The notes beneath the pieces were generated by a model. That model was not told the DNA's origin, made no database searches, and saw only the letters and a list, made by a program, of their open reading frames with translations. A program made the position numbers and the translations under genes. From assembly GCA_004379135.1 (NCBI GenBank), contig NBNI01000007.1, positions 545,501 through 609,500 on the forward strand: 64,000 bases of DNA, written 5' to 3'. Below, piece by piece: positions 42,138-52,633 of the stretch. Within the stretch, counting starts at the first letter, position 1. Every line of letters begins with the position of its first letter. This DNA is from Acidimicrobiales bacterium mtb01. Lineage in GTDB: Bacteria; Actinomycetota; Acidimicrobiia; Acidimicrobiales; Ilumatobacteraceae.

Positions 42138-43061
42138 ATGAGCACGACACTCGACTTCTCCGTCTGGCCATCGGCCGAGCGCCCATGGTCCGAAGTGGCC
42201 GACCTCGTCGCCTGGGCCGAATCGACCCATTGGCACGGATTCTGGTTCGCGGATCACTTCATGCCGAACACGGATGACGAACGCGTGGTCGACGGAGACG
42301 TCCATGAGGTGTGGACGGTCCTGTCGGCCGTCGCCGCGGTGTCGTCGTCGTTGCGTCTGGGCTCTCTCGTCAGTCCGACAACGGTGCGCCACCCGGCCGT
42401 GCTGGCGAACATCGCGGCCTCGCTCGATCGCATCTCGAACGGGCGCCTCGTGCTCGGCATCGGAGCCGGTTGGCAGATCAACGAACATCGGGCCTACGGA
42501 TTCGATCTCCTCTCACCCAAGGATCGCGTCGACCGCTTCGACGAGGCCATCCGGATCATCCGTTCGCTGCTCACCGAGCGGCGCACCGATTTCGCGGGTC
42601 GGCACTTCCATCTCACCGATGCCGCCTGTCAACCGACACCCGTTCAGAGTCGACTCCCTCTCCTGGTCGGTACCGGAGGACCGCGCATGACGAGCATCAC
42701 CGTGCGCCATGCCGACGAATGGAACGTATGGGGCACACCGGAGACGGCCGGAGAGAAAGCGGCGATTCTCGATCGCGCCTGCGAGGCCCAGGGTCGCGAA
42801 CCACGCTCGATCCGGCGTTCGGTTCAGGCCTTCTTCTTCCTCGCCGACGATCGCGACAAGGCCGATCGGATCAGAGCCAAGGCGCCGGCCGACCGCAGCG
42901 TCATCGGTGGACCCGACGAGATCAGTGCGGCCATCGCCCGGTATCGCGACCTCGGCTTCGACGAGATCATCGTTCCCGATTTCAGCCTCGGAGCCGGACC
43001 CGACCAGCGGCGGGCCTCTTACGAGCGGTTCGTCACCGAGATCATTCCGAACTTTCGCTGA
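42138..43061 (+). CDS. LLM-class F420-type oxidoreductase
   Basis: This is a third luciferase-like oxidoreductase in the window, 307 residues. It has HWHGFWFADHFMPNT near 31, LRLGSLVSPTTVRHPAVLANIAASLDRISNGRLVLGIGAGWQINEH near 73-117 and LLVGTGGPRMTSITVRHADEWNVWG near 173. The length and motifs are those of F420-dependent members rather than bacterial luciferase. It stands alone: its 3' end overlaps the convergent uvrC by 20 nt, and it is divergent from a methyltransferase. The substrate is unknown. Confidence 0.85.
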   Translation: MSTTLDFSVWPSAERPWSEVADLVAWAESTHWHGFWFADHFMPNTDDERVVDGDVHEVWTVLSAVAAVSSSLRLGSLVSPTTVRHPAVLANIAASLDRISNGRLVLGIGAGWQINEHRAYGFDLLSPKDRVDRFDEAIRIIRSLLTERRTDFAGRHFHLTDAACQPTPVQSRLPLLVGTGGPRMTSITVRHADEWNVWGTPETAGEKAAILDRACEAQGREPRSIRRSVQAFFFLADDRDKADRIRAKAPADRSVIGGPDEISAAIARYRDLGFDEIIVPDFSLGAGPDQRRASYERFVTEIIPNFR

Positions 43062-44931
43062 CCGTGCCGTGGAACTTGGCGTGCACGGCTCGGGCGACCG
43101 AGTCGGGCAGCCAGGTCAGCGCGAGCAGGTCGTCGAGGCCGGCCTTCTTGACCGCGTTCACTCCCCCGAACGCCTTCACCAGCTTCTGCTTGCGGGCCTC
43201 GCCGAGTCCCTCGATGCCATCGAGTGAACTGGCCGTCATTCGTTTGCCTCGCAGTTCGCGGTGGAAGGTGTTGGCGAAGCGATGGGCCTCGTCCCGCACA
43301 CGCTGCAGCATGAAGAGCGCGTCGCTTCCGCGTGGAACCTCCACCGGTTCGTCGCGACCCGGAACGAACACTTCCTCGAATCGCTTCGCCAGGGCGGCAA
43401 CGGGGATCTCCGATTCGAGCCCGAGCGCGGTGACGACCCGATGCGCGACCGACAGCTGCCCCTTTCCGCCATCGACGAGGAGGAGTTGGGGCGGGTACGA
43501 GAAACGGCGCGGACGTTCTTGTTCGTCGGGCTCGTGACTCGCATCCCGCTCGTCGATGTAGGCCTGTAGTCGACGCGTCAGCACCTCTTCCATCGCCGCG
43601 TAGTCGTCGTTCCCCGGAACGTCTCGCACCTTGAACCGGCGATACTCGCGCTTCGACGGCAAGCCGTCCTCGAGCACGACCATCGACCCGACGTAATCGG
43701 TGCCCTGCAGGTGAGCCATGTCGAAGCACTCGATTCGCAACGGCGCCTCCGGAAGCCCCAGCAGGTCCTGCAACTCGGTGAGGGCGCGACTCCGCGTGTT
43801 GTGATCGCTGGCGCGCTTCATCCGATGACGCAGGAAGTCCTCACGCGCGTTCTGGGTGACCATCTCCAGGAGTTCGCGCTTGTCGCCGCGTTGCGGCAGA
43901 CGCACCTCCACTTTCGACCCGCGCCGCTCCGAGAGCCACTCCTCCAGGGCCGCGACCTCGTCGGAAACATCGGGCACGAGAACGAGCCGCGGCACTCCCA
44001 TCGGAGGGCCGTCGCCGTAGGTCTGCTCGATGACTCGGGTGACCAGATCGGCCCGACCCAGGTCCTCCACCTTGTCGACGATCGAACCGCGGCGGCCCAC
44101 CACCCGGCCGTTTCGCACGAAGAAGATCTGCACGGCCGCTTCCAGTTCGTCGTCGGCGATCCCGATCACATCGAGTTCTTCGTCGCGCTCGGCCACGACC
44201 ATCTGCTTCTCGACGGCACGAGCCACCGACGCGAGACGGTCGCGGAGGCGGGCGGCGCGCTCGTATTCGAGGCTCGCGGCGGCCTGGTTCATCTCATTGG
44301 TGAGTCTCGTGACCACGTCGTCGGTGCGCCCATCGAGGAACGAGCAGAGATCGTCGACGTACGCGTCGTATTTCGCGCGTTCGACCTCCCCCACGCACGG
44401 ACCACTGCACTTCTCGATGTGGAAGAGCAAGCAGGGGCGCCCCAGGCGTTGGTGCTGATTGAACTTGGCCGGACTGCAGGTGCGCACGGGAAACGTGCGC
44501 AGAACGAGGTCGAGGGTGTCGCGAATCGCGTATGCGTGCGGAAAGGGGCCGAAGTAGCGCACCCCCGGACGTCGACGGCCGCGAACGACCACGGCTCGGG
44601 GCCATTCCTCGTCGAGGGTGATGGCCAGGAAGGGGTAGCTCTTGTCGTCGCGCAGCCGAACGTTGAAGCGCGGACGGTGCTCCTTGATGAGCGTGTACTC
44701 GAGCATCAGCGCTTCGACCTCGTTGCGCACGGTCATCCACTCCACCGATTCGGCCGCTTCGACCATCTGGGCGGTGCGCGGATGGAGAAGGGCCGGGTCC
44801 TGGAAGTAGTTGGCCAGTCGATTCCGCAGACTCGACGCCTTGCCGACGTAGATCACCCGTCCGAGGGAATCCTTGAACTGGTACGAACCCGGAGCGTCGG
44901 GAATGCTCGCACTGGGCGGACGCTGCACCAT
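43042..44931 (-). CDS. uvrC: excinuclease ABC subunit C
   Basis: UvrC makes both incisions in nucleotide excision repair. The N-terminal GIY-YIG nuclease is at residues ~14-95, with PGSYQF and VIYVGKASSLRNRLANYF. A UVR motif (NQAAASLEYERAARLRDRLASV) lies near 205. The RNase H-like endonuclease has IECFDMAHLQGTDYVGSMVV and LLLVDGGKGQLSVA. Tandem helix-hairpin-helix motifs end the protein (LDGIEGLGEARKQKLVKAFGG). It has 629 residues. The ATG has no ribosome binding site but a TAGGCT box 6 nt upstream. Confidence 0.96.
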   Translation of the reverse strand: MVQRPPSASIPDAPGSYQFKDSLGRVIYVGKASSLRNRLANYFQDPALLHPRTAQMVEAAESVEWMTVRNEVEALMLEYTLIKEHRPRFNVRLRDDKSYPFLAITLDEEWPRAVVVRGRRRPGVRYFGPFPHAYAIRDTLDLVLRTFPVRTCSPAKFNQHQRLGRPCLLFHIEKCSGPCVGEVERAKYDAYVDDLCSFLDGRTDDVVTRLTNEMNQAAASLEYERAARLRDRLASVARAVEKQMVVAERDEELDVIGIADDELEAAVQIFFVRNGRVVGRRGSIVDKVEDLGRADLVTRVIEQTYGDGPPMGVPRLVLVPDVSDEVAALEEWLSERRGSKVEVRLPQRGDKRELLEMVTQNAREDFLRHRMKRASDHNTRSRALTELQDLLGLPEAPLRIECFDMAHLQGTDYVGSMVVLEDGLPSKREYRRFKVRDVPGNDDYAAMEEVLTRRLQAYIDERDASHEPDEQERPRRFSYPPQLLLVDGGKGQLSVAHRVVTALGLESEIPVAALAKRFEEVFVPGRDEPVEVPRGSDALFMLQRVRDEAHRFANTFHRELRGKRMTASSLDGIEGLGEARKQKLVKAFGGVNAVKKAGLDDLLALTWLPDSVARAVHAKFHGTVSESSE

Positions 44932-44937
44932 GACGTG

Positions 44938-44943
44938 AGCCTA
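44938..44943 (-). promoter_or_regulatory. -10 box of leaderless promoter for uvrC
   Basis: TAGGCT on the minus strand ends 6 nt before the ATG at 44931. Confidence 0.5.
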
Positions 44944-44987
44944 AGCACTGCCGGCGGACGGCAGGATGCGTGGCGACGCACGAATCG

Positions 44988-47828
44988 TCAGGCGAGCAAC
45001 GGCGTCAGGAATCGACCGGTGTGGCTCGCCGACACTCCGGCGACGTCCTCCGGGGTTCCCTCGGCCACGATGGTTCCGCCGCCTCGACCACCTTCGGGCC
45101 CGAGATCGATCACCCAATCGGCCGTCTTGATCACGTCGAGACTGTGTTCGATCACCAGGACGGTGTTTCCTTGATCGACCAGACGCGAGAGAACGGTCAG
45201 CAACCGGCGCACGTCCTCGAAATGGAGACCCGTCGTCGGTTCGTCGAGGAGATAGATGGTGTGACCGGTGCTGCGCTTCGCGAGCTCGGTCGCCAACTTG
45301 ACGCGTTGGGCTTCGCCTCCCGACAGCGTCGGCGCCGACTGGCCGAGGCGGACGTAACCGAGGCCGACGTCGACGAGCGTCTGCATATGACGCGCGATCG
45401 CCGGCTGATTGGCGAAGAAGCCGACGGCCTCGCTGATCGGCATGTCGAGCACGTCGGCGATGCTCTTGCCCTTGAACGTGATCTCGAGGGTGTCGCGGTT
45501 GTAACGGGCACCCTTGCAGACCTCGCAGGGCACGTACACGTCGGGGAGGAAGTGCATCTCGATCTTGATCGTGCCGTCACCCGAACAGGCCTCGCACCGG
45601 CCGCCTTGCACGTTGAACGAGAAGCGACCCGGCTGGTATCCCCGCGTCTTGGCTTCGGCCGTGGTCGCGAAGAGTTTGCGGATTCCGTCGAACACTCCGG
45701 TGTAGGTGGCCGGATTCGAACGCGGGGTGCGTCCGATCGGCGACTGATCCATGTCGATCACCTTGTCGAGGTTCTCGATTCCGACGATCTTCTTGTGCCG
45801 GCCGGCCGGGTCCTTCGACTTGTAGATCTTCTGCATGAGGACCGGCAGGAGGATGTCGCGGACGAGAGTGCTCTTGCCGCTGCCGGACACGCCGGTGACC
45901 GTGACGAAGCAGCCGAGTGGAATCCGAACGTCGATGTTCTGAAGGTTGTGCTCGCGAGCTCCGACGATCTCGAGCCACTGGGAACCGGGCGCACGCCGGC
46001 TCGTGGGCACCGGGATCGACTTCTTGCCCGACAAGTACTGACCCGTGAGGGAGTCCTTGACCTTCGTGATGCCCTTCACCGGGCCGCTGTACACGACTTC
46101 CCCGCCGTGTTCGCCCGCCCCCGGACCGATGTCGACGATCCAGTCGCTCTCCCGGATGGTCTCTTCGTCGTGCTCGACGACCAGCACCGTGTTGCCGAGG
46201 TCGCGCAGTCGGAGCAAGGTGTCGATGAGACGACGGTTGTCGCGTTGGTGGAGGCCGATCGAAGGTTCGTCGAGCACGTACAACGTTCCGACCAACCCCG
46301 AGCCGATCTGACTGGCCAGACGAATGCGCTGCGCCTCTCCGCCGGCGAGAGTGCCCGCCGAACGCCCCAGGGTCAGGTAGTCGAGACCCACGTCGAGGAG
46401 GAAGCCCAGACGCGCGTTGATCTCCTTCACGACGCGCTCGGCGATCATGCGGTCGCGGTCGGATAGCGTCAGTTCGGCCAGGAAGCGTGACGAGTCGCCG
46501 ATCGGCATCTCGCACACTTCCGAGATGTTCTTGTCGTTGACGGTGACCGCCAGCGTGGAGGGTTTGAGGCGGGCTCCCTCGCACGCCGTGCAGGGCACCT
46601 CGCGCATGTAACCCTCGTACTGCTCGCGACTCCAGTCGCTCTCGGCGCTCTCGTGCCGGCGTTTGATCCACGGGATCACGCCTTCGAACGTCGTGTTGAA
46701 CTGACGCTGCCGTCCGTAGCGATTCTTGAAGCGGACGGTGATGGTGCCGGGCAGTCCGTTCAACACGATCTTCTGGGCCTTGGCACTCAACTTGTTCCAG
46801 GGTTTGTCCATGTCGATCTTGTGATCGGACGCAACCGACTCGAGGATTCTCTGGAAGAAGCCGGTGTGCGCGCTGCGCCAGGGAGAGATGGCGCCCTCGC
46901 TCAGCGACAGGTCGCCGTCTGGGATCACGAGGTCGGCATCCACCTCGAAGGTGGTTCCGAGGCCGTCGCAGGTCTCGCACGCACCGTACGGCGAGTTGAA
47001 GGAGAAGTTTCGGGGGGCCGGTTCGTCGAAGGACGATCCGCACTTGGGACAAGCCAGGTGCTGGGAGAAGGTCAGTTTCTCGTCGTCGCTCTTGCCGTCG
47101 GTCACGAGCTCGACCTCGGCCACGCCCTCGGCCAGACGCAACGCCGTCTCGAGGCTGTCGGTGAGGCGACGTTGGATGTTGTCGCGTCTGACGAGTCGAT
47201 CGACCACCACCTCGATCGTGTGGTTCTCGTAGCGAGCGAGCTTCTTGTCCGCCTTCAAGAACTCGTTGATGTCGACGACTTCGTCGTCGATGCGGGCACG
47301 CACGAAGCCCTGCCCCGCGATGTCGTTCAGGAGCGTGTCGTATTCGCCCTTGCGGCCGCGCACGACCGGCGCCAGCACCTGGAACCGGGTGCCCTCGGGA
47401 AGGGTCATGATGCGATCGACGATCTGCTGAGGGGTCTGGCGGGCCAGTTTCGTTCCGTCCTTCGGACAGTGCTGGACGCCGATGCGCGCGTAAAGCAGTC
47501 GGAGGTAGTCGTACACCTCGGTGATCGTGCCCACGGTCGATCGCGGGTTTCTACTGGCCGACTTCTGGTCGATGGAGATCGCGGGCGACAGGCCCTCGAT
47601 GACGTCGACGTCCGGCTTGTCCATCTGGCCGAGGAACTGCCGTGCATAAGCGCTCAAGGATTCGACGTAGCGCCTCTGGCCTTCGGCGTAAATGGTGTCG
47701 AAGGCGAGAGACGATTTGCCGCTTCCCGACAGACCGGTGAACACGATCATCTTGTCGCGCGGAAGATCGACGCTCAGGTTCTTGAGATTGTGCTCGCGAG
47801 CACCCCTGACGACCAGACGATCCGACAC
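44988..47828 (-). CDS. uvrA: excinuclease ABC subunit A
   Basis: UvrA is the damage-recognition ATPase of nucleotide excision repair. It has two ABC modules, the first with Walker [17 protein letters not shown] and the second with [17 protein letters not shown], each followed by a signature ([36 protein letters not shown]). The zinc-binding insertions include CPKCGSSF...CETCDGLG and CEACSGDG...CEVCKGAR. It has 946 residues, normal length. GTG at 47828 has a TAATGT box 7 nt upstream and no ribosome binding site. It lies 34 nt after uvrB. Confidence 0.97.
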   Translation of the reverse strand: MSDRLVVRGAREHNLKNLSVDLPRDKMIVFTGLSGSGKSSLAFDTIYAEGQRRYVESLSAYARQFLGQMDKPDVDVIEGLSPAISIDQKSASRNPRSTVGTITEVYDYLRLLYARIGVQHCPKDGTKLARQTPQQIVDRIMTLPEGTRFQVLAPVVRGRKGEYDTLLNDIAGQGFVRARIDDEVVDINEFLKADKKLARYENHTIEVVVDRLVRRDNIQRRLTDSLETALRLAEGVAEVELVTDGKSDDEKLTFSQHLACPKCGSSFDEPAPRNFSFNSPYGACETCDGLGTTFEVDADLVIPDGDLSLSEGAISPWRSAHTGFFQRILESVASDHKIDMDKPWNKLSAKAQKIVLNGLPGTITVRFKNRYGRQRQFNTTFEGVIPWIKRRHESAESDWSREQYEGYMREVPCTACEGARLKPSTLAVTVNDKNISEVCEMPIGDSSRFLAELTLSDRDRMIAERVVKEINARLGFLLDVGLDYLTLGRSAGTLAGGEAQRIRLASQIGSGLVGTLYVLDEPSIGLHQRDNRRLIDTLLRLRDLGNTVLVVEHDEETIRESDWIVDIGPGAGEHGGEVVYSGPVKGITKVKDSLTGQYLSGKKSIPVPTSRRAPGSQWLEIVGAREHNLQNIDVRIPLGCFVTVTGVSGSGKSTLVRDILLPVLMQKIYKSKDPAGRHKKIVGIENLDKVIDMDQSPIGRTPRSNPATYTGVFDGIRKLFATTAEAKTRGYQPGRFSFNVQGGRCEACSGDGTIKIEMHFLPDVYVPCEVCKGARYNRDTLEITFKGKSIADVLDMPISEAVGFFANQPAIARHMQTLVDVGLGYVRLGQSAPTLSGGEAQRVKLATELAKRSTGHTIYLLDEPTTGLHFEDVRRLLTVLSRLVDQGNTVLVIEHSLDVIKTADWVIDLGPEGGRGGGTIVAEGTPEDVAGVSASHTGRFLTPLLA

Positions 47829-47835
47829 GGCGCCG

Positions 47836-47841
47836 ACATTA
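47836..47841 (-). promoter_or_regulatory. -10 box of leaderless promoter for uvrA
   Basis: TAATGT on the minus strand ends 7 nt before the GTG at 47828. It sits in the 34-nt uvrB-uvrA gap, so uvrA can be induced apart from uvrB. Confidence 0.5.
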
Positions 47842-47862
47842 CCGAGCCGACCCGCGACCCTC

Positions 47863-49911
47863 TCAGCCAGCGTCCTTCAGTTCGCGCCGCAATTCGTTGA
47901 TTTCGTCACGCAGACGCGCCGCATACTCGAATTTCAGGTCGGCGGCCGCCTCGTGCATCTCGTCCTCGAGCGTCCGGATGAGACGGGCCAACTCCTGCTG
48001 CGGCAGCGTCTTGAGTTCGCGCTGCACCTTGTCGCGCTCGCGTTGTCGACGACGATCCTTGCCGGGTACCGGTGCCGATCCGTCGCCGTCGGGCCGCAGG
48101 ATCGAGAGGATGTCGCCGACCGCCTTGCGGATGGTCTGCGGGTTGATCCCGTGCTCGGTGTTGTAGACGAGCTGCTTCTCGCGGCGTCGATTGGTCTCCT
48201 CGATCGCCCGTTGCATGGACGGCGTGACCTGATCGGCATACATGATCACCTGGCCGTCGACGTTTCGTGCGGCGCGACCGATCATCTGGATGAGTGAGGT
48301 CTCCGACCGGAGGAAGCCCTCCTTGTCCGCGTCGAGGATCGCGACCAGGCTCACTTCCGGGAGGTCGAGACCTTCACGGAGAAGGTTGATCCCGACCAGG
48401 ACGTCGAACTCGCCCAGGCGCAGCGACCGCAGGATCTCGATGCGCTGGATCGTGTCGATGTTGCTGTGCAGGTATCGGACACGCATGCCCTGTTCGAGCA
48501 GATAATCGGTGAGGTCCTCGGCCATCTTCTTCGTGAGGGTCGTGACGAGGATGCGGTCACCCATCGTCACCCTCTTCTCGACCTGCTCCATGAGATCGTC
48601 GATCTGGCCCTTGGTGGGCTTCACCAGCACCTCGGGGTCGACGAGACCGGTGGGTCGCACGATCTGCTCGACCACCTGCTGCGATTCCTTCAACTCGTAC
48701 GGGCCGGGAGTGGCCGAGAGGAACACGCACTGGTTGATGCGACCGAGCACCTCTTCGAAGCGCAAAGGTCGGTTGTCGCGCGCGCTCGGGAGCCGGAACC
48801 CGTGCTCGACGAGGACGTCCTTGCGGCTCCGGTCGCCCGCGAACTGGCCGTGCAGCTGCGGAACGGCCACGTGGCTCTCGTCGATCACCAGCAGGTAGTC
48901 GTCGGGAAAGTAGTCGAGAAGGGTGAACGGCGGTTCGCCCGGCTGACGACCGTCGATGTGCATCGAATAGTTCTCGATGCCGTTGCAGTACCCGACCTCC
49001 TGGATCATTTCCAGGTCGTGCTGCGTGCGCATCCGTAGGCGTTGCGCCTCCAGGAGCTTGCCCTCCTTCTCGAAGGCGGCCAGGCGCTCCTGGAGCTCGG
49101 TTTCGATGCCGAGAACGGCGCGGCGCATGCGCTCGTCGCCCGCCACGTAGTGCGTGGCCGGGAAGACGATCACTTCGTTCAGGTCACGCAGATTCTCGCC
49201 GGTGAGCGGATCGATCATCGAGAGCCGATCGACGGTGTCGCCGAACATCTCCACTCGCAACACCGACTCCTCGTAGGCAGGGTGGATCTCGATGGTGTCG
49301 CCGCGCACGCGGAACTTTCCGCGTCCGAGCGTCATGTCGTTGCGGTCGTACTGGAGGTCAACCAGACGGCGGAGGATGCTCCGCATGTCGTAATCGACAC
49401 CCACGTGCAACTCGACCAGTTGACCTCGGTATTCGTCGGGGTCGCCCATTCCGTAGATGCACGACACCGAAGCCACCACGATCGTGTCGCGACGCGTGAG
49501 CAGAGCGGCCGTGGCCGAATGGCGGAGACGATCGATGTCGTCGTTGATCGACGAGTCCTTCTCGATGTAGGTGTCGCTCGACGCGATGTACGCCTCGGGC
49601 TGGTAGTAGTCGTAGTAGCTGACGAAGTACTCGACGCGGTTGTCGGGGAAGAATTCGCGCATCTCCTGGGCCAACTGCGCGGCCAGGCTCTTGTTCGGCG
49701 CGAGAATCAACGTCGGTCGCTGTGTTCGTTCGATCGTCCAGGCGATGGTCGCACTCTTGCCCGAACCGGTGATTCCGAGCAGGGTCTGGAAGCGCAGGCC
49801 GCGCTCGATTCCGTCGGCCAACTTGGCGATGGCGGTCGGCTGGTCGCCCGCCGGCTGGAACTCGGACACCACCCCGAAGACGGGTGCACCGGTGGCGGAC
49901 GATCCGGTCAT
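47863..49911 (-). CDS. uvrB: excinuclease ABC subunit B
   Basis: UvrB is the DNA helicase-like damage verifier of nucleotide excision repair. Walker A is [16 protein letters not shown]. The beta-hairpin region is [29 protein letters not shown], Walker B is LLVIDESHV, and helicase motifs V-VI include [30 protein letters not shown] and [11 protein letters not shown]-terminal UVR domain ([21 protein letters not shown]) binds UvrC. I take ATG at 49911, which overlaps the coaE stop (ATGA), giving 682 residues; the longer frame shadows coaE. Confidence 0.97.
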   Translation of the reverse strand: MTGSSATGAPVFGVVSEFQPAGDQPTAIAKLADGIERGLRFQTLLGITGSGKSATIAWTIERTQRPTLILAPNKSLAAQLAQEMREFFPDNRVEYFVSYYDYYQPEAYIASSDTYIEKDSSINDDIDRLRHSATAALLTRRDTIVVASVSCIYGMGDPDEYRGQLVELHVGVDYDMRSILRRLVDLQYDRNDMTLGRGKFRVRGDTIEIHPAYEESVLRVEMFGDTVDRLSMIDPLTGENLRDLNEVIVFPATHYVAGDERMRRAVLGIETELQERLAAFEKEGKLLEAQRLRMRTQHDLEMIQEVGYCNGIENYSMHIDGRQPGEPPFTLLDYFPDDYLLVIDESHVAVPQLHGQFAGDRSRKDVLVEHGFRLPSARDNRPLRFEEVLGRINQCVFLSATPGPYELKESQQVVEQIVRPTGLVDPEVLVKPTKGQIDDLMEQVEKRVTMGDRILVTTLTKKMAEDLTDYLLEQGMRVRYLHSNIDTIQRIEILRSLRLGEFDVLVGINLLREGLDLPEVSLVAILDADKEGFLRSETSLIQMIGRAARNVDGQVIMYADQVTPSMQRAIEETNRRREKQLVYNTEHGINPQTIRKAVGDILSILRPDGDGSAPVPGKDRRRQRERDKVQRELKTLPQQELARLIRTLEDEMHEAAADLKFEYAARLRDEINELRRELKDAG

Positions 49912-50546
49912 GGAGTCTTCTTCGGTCGCGGAGGTTCGTAGTCGGACGGCAACTGCGGCAACGACGTGAGCCACGCCCACAGTCGATCGATCTGATCGAG
50001 AAGGAATTGTCGATCGCCGCTGTTGTCCACCACGAAGTCGGCGCCCTTCAGACGGTCGTCGCGCGATGCCTGGCGAGCGATCCGTGCGCGGGCATCGTCC
50101 TCGGAGAAGCCGCGATGCTCGACCAACCGGGCCACCTGTGTTTCGACCGGAACGTCGACGACGATCTTGCCCTGCAACCCCTCGCGCGGATTCTCGGTCA
50201 GCAGCGGGATGTCCAGGATCACCACGTTGCTGGTTTCCCGTTGCGCCAGGATCCGATCGTTCATCTCCTTGCCGACGGCCGGATGAACGATCGCGTTGAT
50301 CTTCTTCAGGGCCTCCGGATCGGAAAAGACGATCTGCGCGACGGCCGGCCGGTCGAGTTCGCCCTCGGCGTCGATCACCTGGTCGCCGAAGGCCTCGGCA
50401 AGGGCGGTGAGAACCGGCGATCCGGGCCGTTGCACGTCGCGAACGATCTGGTCGGCGTCCACGATGATGGCCCCGCGGGCCGCCAGCAACTCGGACACCG
50501 TGGTCTTGCCGGAGCCGATTCCGCCCGTGAGGCCGACGAGGATCAT
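49908..50546 (-). CDS. coaE: dephospho-CoA kinase
   Basis: CoaE phosphorylates the 3' hydroxyl of dephospho-CoA, the last step of CoA synthesis. The P-loop [23 protein letters not shown] is at the N-terminus. [26 protein letters not shown] and [32 protein letters not shown] follow as in the family. It has 212 residues. The ATG has a TAGCGT box 7 nt upstream and no ribosome binding site. The coaE-uvrB coupling is the same as in other actinobacteria. Confidence 0.96.
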   Translation of the reverse strand: MILVGLTGGIGSGKTTVSELLAARGAIIVDADQIVRDVQRPGSPVLTALAEAFGDQVIDAEGELDRPAVAQIVFSDPEALKKINAIVHPAVGKEMNDRILAQRETSNVVILDIPLLTENPREGLQGKIVVDVPVETQVARLVEHRGFSEDDARARIARQASRDDRLKGADFVVDNSGDRQFLLDQIDRLWAWLTSLPQLPSDYEPPRPKKTP

Positions 50547-50553
50547 GCGTCCG

Positions 50554-50559
50554 ACGCTA
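50554..50559 (-). promoter_or_regulatory. -10 box of leaderless promoter for coaE-uvrB
   Basis: TAGCGT on the minus strand ends 7 nt before the ATG at 50546. Confidence 0.5.
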
Positions 50560-50611
50560 TTCCCCGCCGAACGGCACCGGCGGACGCCACTACGGTGAAT
50601 GCGGGGAAATC

Positions 50612-51262
50612 ATGACCGGGAGCACTTCGCCTCATCCGATCGACATCGTCCTGGTCGACGATCACGCGATTCTGCGGACCGCTCTTCGTCGCATCCTCGA
50701 GGACCGCGGCCATCGCGTGGTCGGCGAGGCGTCGAATGGCAAGGAGGCAGTAGGGCTCTCCCTGCGAAATCCGACGGCGGTGGTCGTGATGGACGTGTCG
50801 ATGCCCGTGATGGACGGAATCGAGGCCACCCGATCGATCGTCGACGCCGATTCGCGCATCAAGGTTCTCGTCCTCACGATGCATTCGGAGCGGCGGGTGA
50901 TGGACGATGCGTTGCGGGCCGGTGCGCGGGGCTACTGCACGAAGTCGTCGTCGGCCGACGAACTGGTGTCCCTCATCGGTCGGGTCGAGGCCGGCGACGT
51001 GGCGATCTCGGCCGACATGACGAGTCACGAGGTCCGGAACGACGACATCGACCGACGGACCAGCCCGCTCTCCGAACGTGAAACCGAAGTGATCGCGCTG
51101 GTGGCGCGCGGACTCGACAACGACGAGATCGCTCAGATCTTGTTCATCAGCGCCAGAACGGTGAAGAATCACCTGGCCGCGATCTATTCGAAGCTCGACG
51201 TGGACGACAAGACGAAGGCCCTCATCAGGGCGCTTCGGCTCGGACTCGTCGAGATCGAGTGA
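50612..51262 (+). CDS. NarL/FixJ-family response regulator
   Basis: This is a two-component transcription regulator, 216 residues. The receiver domain (residues 8-125) has IVLVDDHAILRTALRRILED, the phospho-acceptor Asp in AVVVMDVSMPVMDGIEAT, Thr in VLVLTMHSERR and Lys in GYCTKSSSADEL. The LuxR-type helix-turn-helix is LSERETEVIALVARGLDNDEIAQILFISARTVKNHLAAIYSKL (residues 152-194). No histidine kinase is nearby. ATG at 50612 follows GGGGA, and a TACGGT element lies about 20 nt upstream. It is divergent from coaE and ends 3 nt before the convergent rpsA. Confidence 0.92.
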   Translation: MTGSTSPHPIDIVLVDDHAILRTALRRILEDRGHRVVGEASNGKEAVGLSLRNPTAVVVMDVSMPVMDGIEATRSIVDADSRIKVLVLTMHSERRVMDDALRAGARGYCTKSSSADELVSLIGRVEAGDVAISADMTSHEVRNDDIDRRTSPLSERETEVIALVARGLDNDEIAQILFISARTVKNHLAAIYSKLDVDDKTKALIRALRLGLVEIE

Positions 51263-51265
51263 CGA

Positions 51266-52543
51266 TCAGGCTTCGGGCGGGTTCGGATTGTCGCCGTAGT
51301 ACTCGGCCCAGGTGGCCTCGCGCGACGCGTCGTCGGCTCCGGCGGTCCAGTTGCCGTGCTCGTCGACCTCGAAGTGCTTGCGGTACTCCTCGGCCAACTC
51401 GCCGCCCTCGGCGGCCTGCTTGATGCTCAGGCTGATGCGGCGACGAGCGAGATCGAGATCGATGATCTTGACCCACAACTCCTCGCCCGGGGTGACGACC
51501 TGTTCGGGGGCGTCCACGTGCTGGGTGCTCATCTCCGAGATGTGCACGAGGCCTTCGATGCCCTCGCCCACCTGCACGAAACTGCCGAAGGGCACCAACT
51601 TGGTCACGCGGCCGTACACCAACTGGCCCACTTCGTGCGACGACGCGAACACTTCCCACGGATCCTTCTGCGTCTGCTTGCGCGACAGGCTGATGCGCTC
51701 GCGGTCGTAGTCGATGTCGAGGACCTTCACGGTCACCTTGTCGCCCACCGCGACCTCGGAACCCGGATGGTCGACGTGGTTCCATGAGAGCTCGCTCACG
51801 TGGATGAGACCATCCATACCGCCAAGATCGACGAAGGCGCCGAACGCCACGACGCTCGAGACGACTCCTTCGCGCACATCACCGACCTTGAGGTTGGAGA
51901 GGAAGCCGTCGCGGGCCTCCTTCTGCGTCTCCTCGAGGTACGCGCGGCGCGACAGCACGACGTTGTTGCGGTTCTTGTCGAGTTCGATGATCTTGGCCTG
52001 CAGGACCTTGCCCACGTAGGGCTGGAGATCGCGCACACGACGCAGTTCGACGAGTGACGCCGGAAGGAATCCGCGCAGACCGATGTCGACGATGAGACCG
52101 CCCTTCACGACCTCGATCACGAGGCCTTCGACCATCTCGTCGGCTTCCTTCTTCTTCTCGATGTTGCCCCACGCACGCTCGTACTGCGCGCGCTTCTTCG
52201 ACAGGATGAGACGGCCTTCCTTGTCCTCCTTCTGGAGGACGAGTGCCTCGACCTGCTCGCCCAACTTCACGATCTCGCTGGGGTCGACGTCGTTGCGAAT
52301 GCTGAGTTCGCGCGACGGGATGACTCCCTCGCTCTTGTATCCGATGTCGAGGAGAACCTCGTCCTTGTCGATCTTGACGACGGTTCCGTGGACCACTTGG
52401 CCGTCCTCCACGTCGACCAAGGTGCCTTCGATCGCTTCGCCGAAGGGCTTGTCGAGGTCGTTTTCAGTGACTTTCCGCGGCGTGTAGTTGCCGTCGGTGT
52501 CGTAGGTGCCCATCGGGCTGGAGGAGGTCAGGAGATCGGACAA
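51266..52543 (-). CDS. rpsA: 30S ribosomal protein S1
   Basis: This is an RNA-binding ribosomal protein with four S1 motifs, at about residues 47-117, 134-200, 221-291 and 308-378. Motifs 3 and 4 are the most regular (GAFVDLGGMDGLIHVSELSW; GSFVQVGEGIEGLVHISEMS). The acidic tail is short, so the 425 residues are fewer than the ~480 usual in actinobacteria. The start is uncertain: TTG at 52543 opens the frame, but neither it nor the ATG at 52513 has a ribosome binding site. The gene neighbours coaE and polA as in Mycobacterium. Confidence 0.93.
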   Translation of the reverse strand: MSDLLTSSSPMGTYDTDGNYTPRKVTENDLDKPFGEAIEGTLVDVEDGQVVHGTVVKIDKDEVLLDIGYKSEGVIPSRELSIRNDVDPSEIVKLGEQVEALVLQKEDKEGRLILSKKRAQYERAWGNIEKKKEADEMVEGLVIEVVKGGLIVDIGLRGFLPASLVELRRVRDLQPYVGKVLQAKIIELDKNRNNVVLSRRAYLEETQKEARDGFLSNLKVGDVREGVVSSVVAFGAFVDLGGMDGLIHVSELSWNHVDHPGSEVAVGDKVTVKVLDIDYDRERISLSRKQTQKDPWEVFASSHEVGQLVYGRVTKLVPFGSFVQVGEGIEGLVHISEMSTQHVDAPEQVVTPGEELWVKIIDLDLARRRISLSIKQAAEGGELAEEYRKHFEVDEHGNWTAGADDASREATWAEYYGDNPNPPEA

Positions 52544-52558
52544 GGGAGAATCGCTTTC

Positions 52559-52586
52559 GGACAGGGACGTTGTAGGGACAGGGACG
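52559..52586 (-). repeat. 11-bp tandem direct repeat in the rpsA leader
   Basis: GGACAGGGACG occurs twice (52559-52569 and 52576-52586), separated by 6 nt. On the rpsA transcript it reads CGTCCCTGTCC twice. It lies between a possible -10 box TATCCT (52616-52611) and the start codon. Confidence 0.7.
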
Positions 52587-52610
52587 CGCTCCCGTAGGGG
52601 GAACCTGGTC

Positions 52611-52616
52611 AGGATA
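52611..52616 (-). promoter_or_regulatory. possible -10 box for rpsA
   Basis: TATCCT on the minus strand, about 68 nt before the TTG start, would give a leader of roughly 60 nt containing the tandem repeat. No clear -35 box is visible. Confidence 0.35.
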
Positions 52617-52633
52617 CCTGCGCCCGGCGCTCG

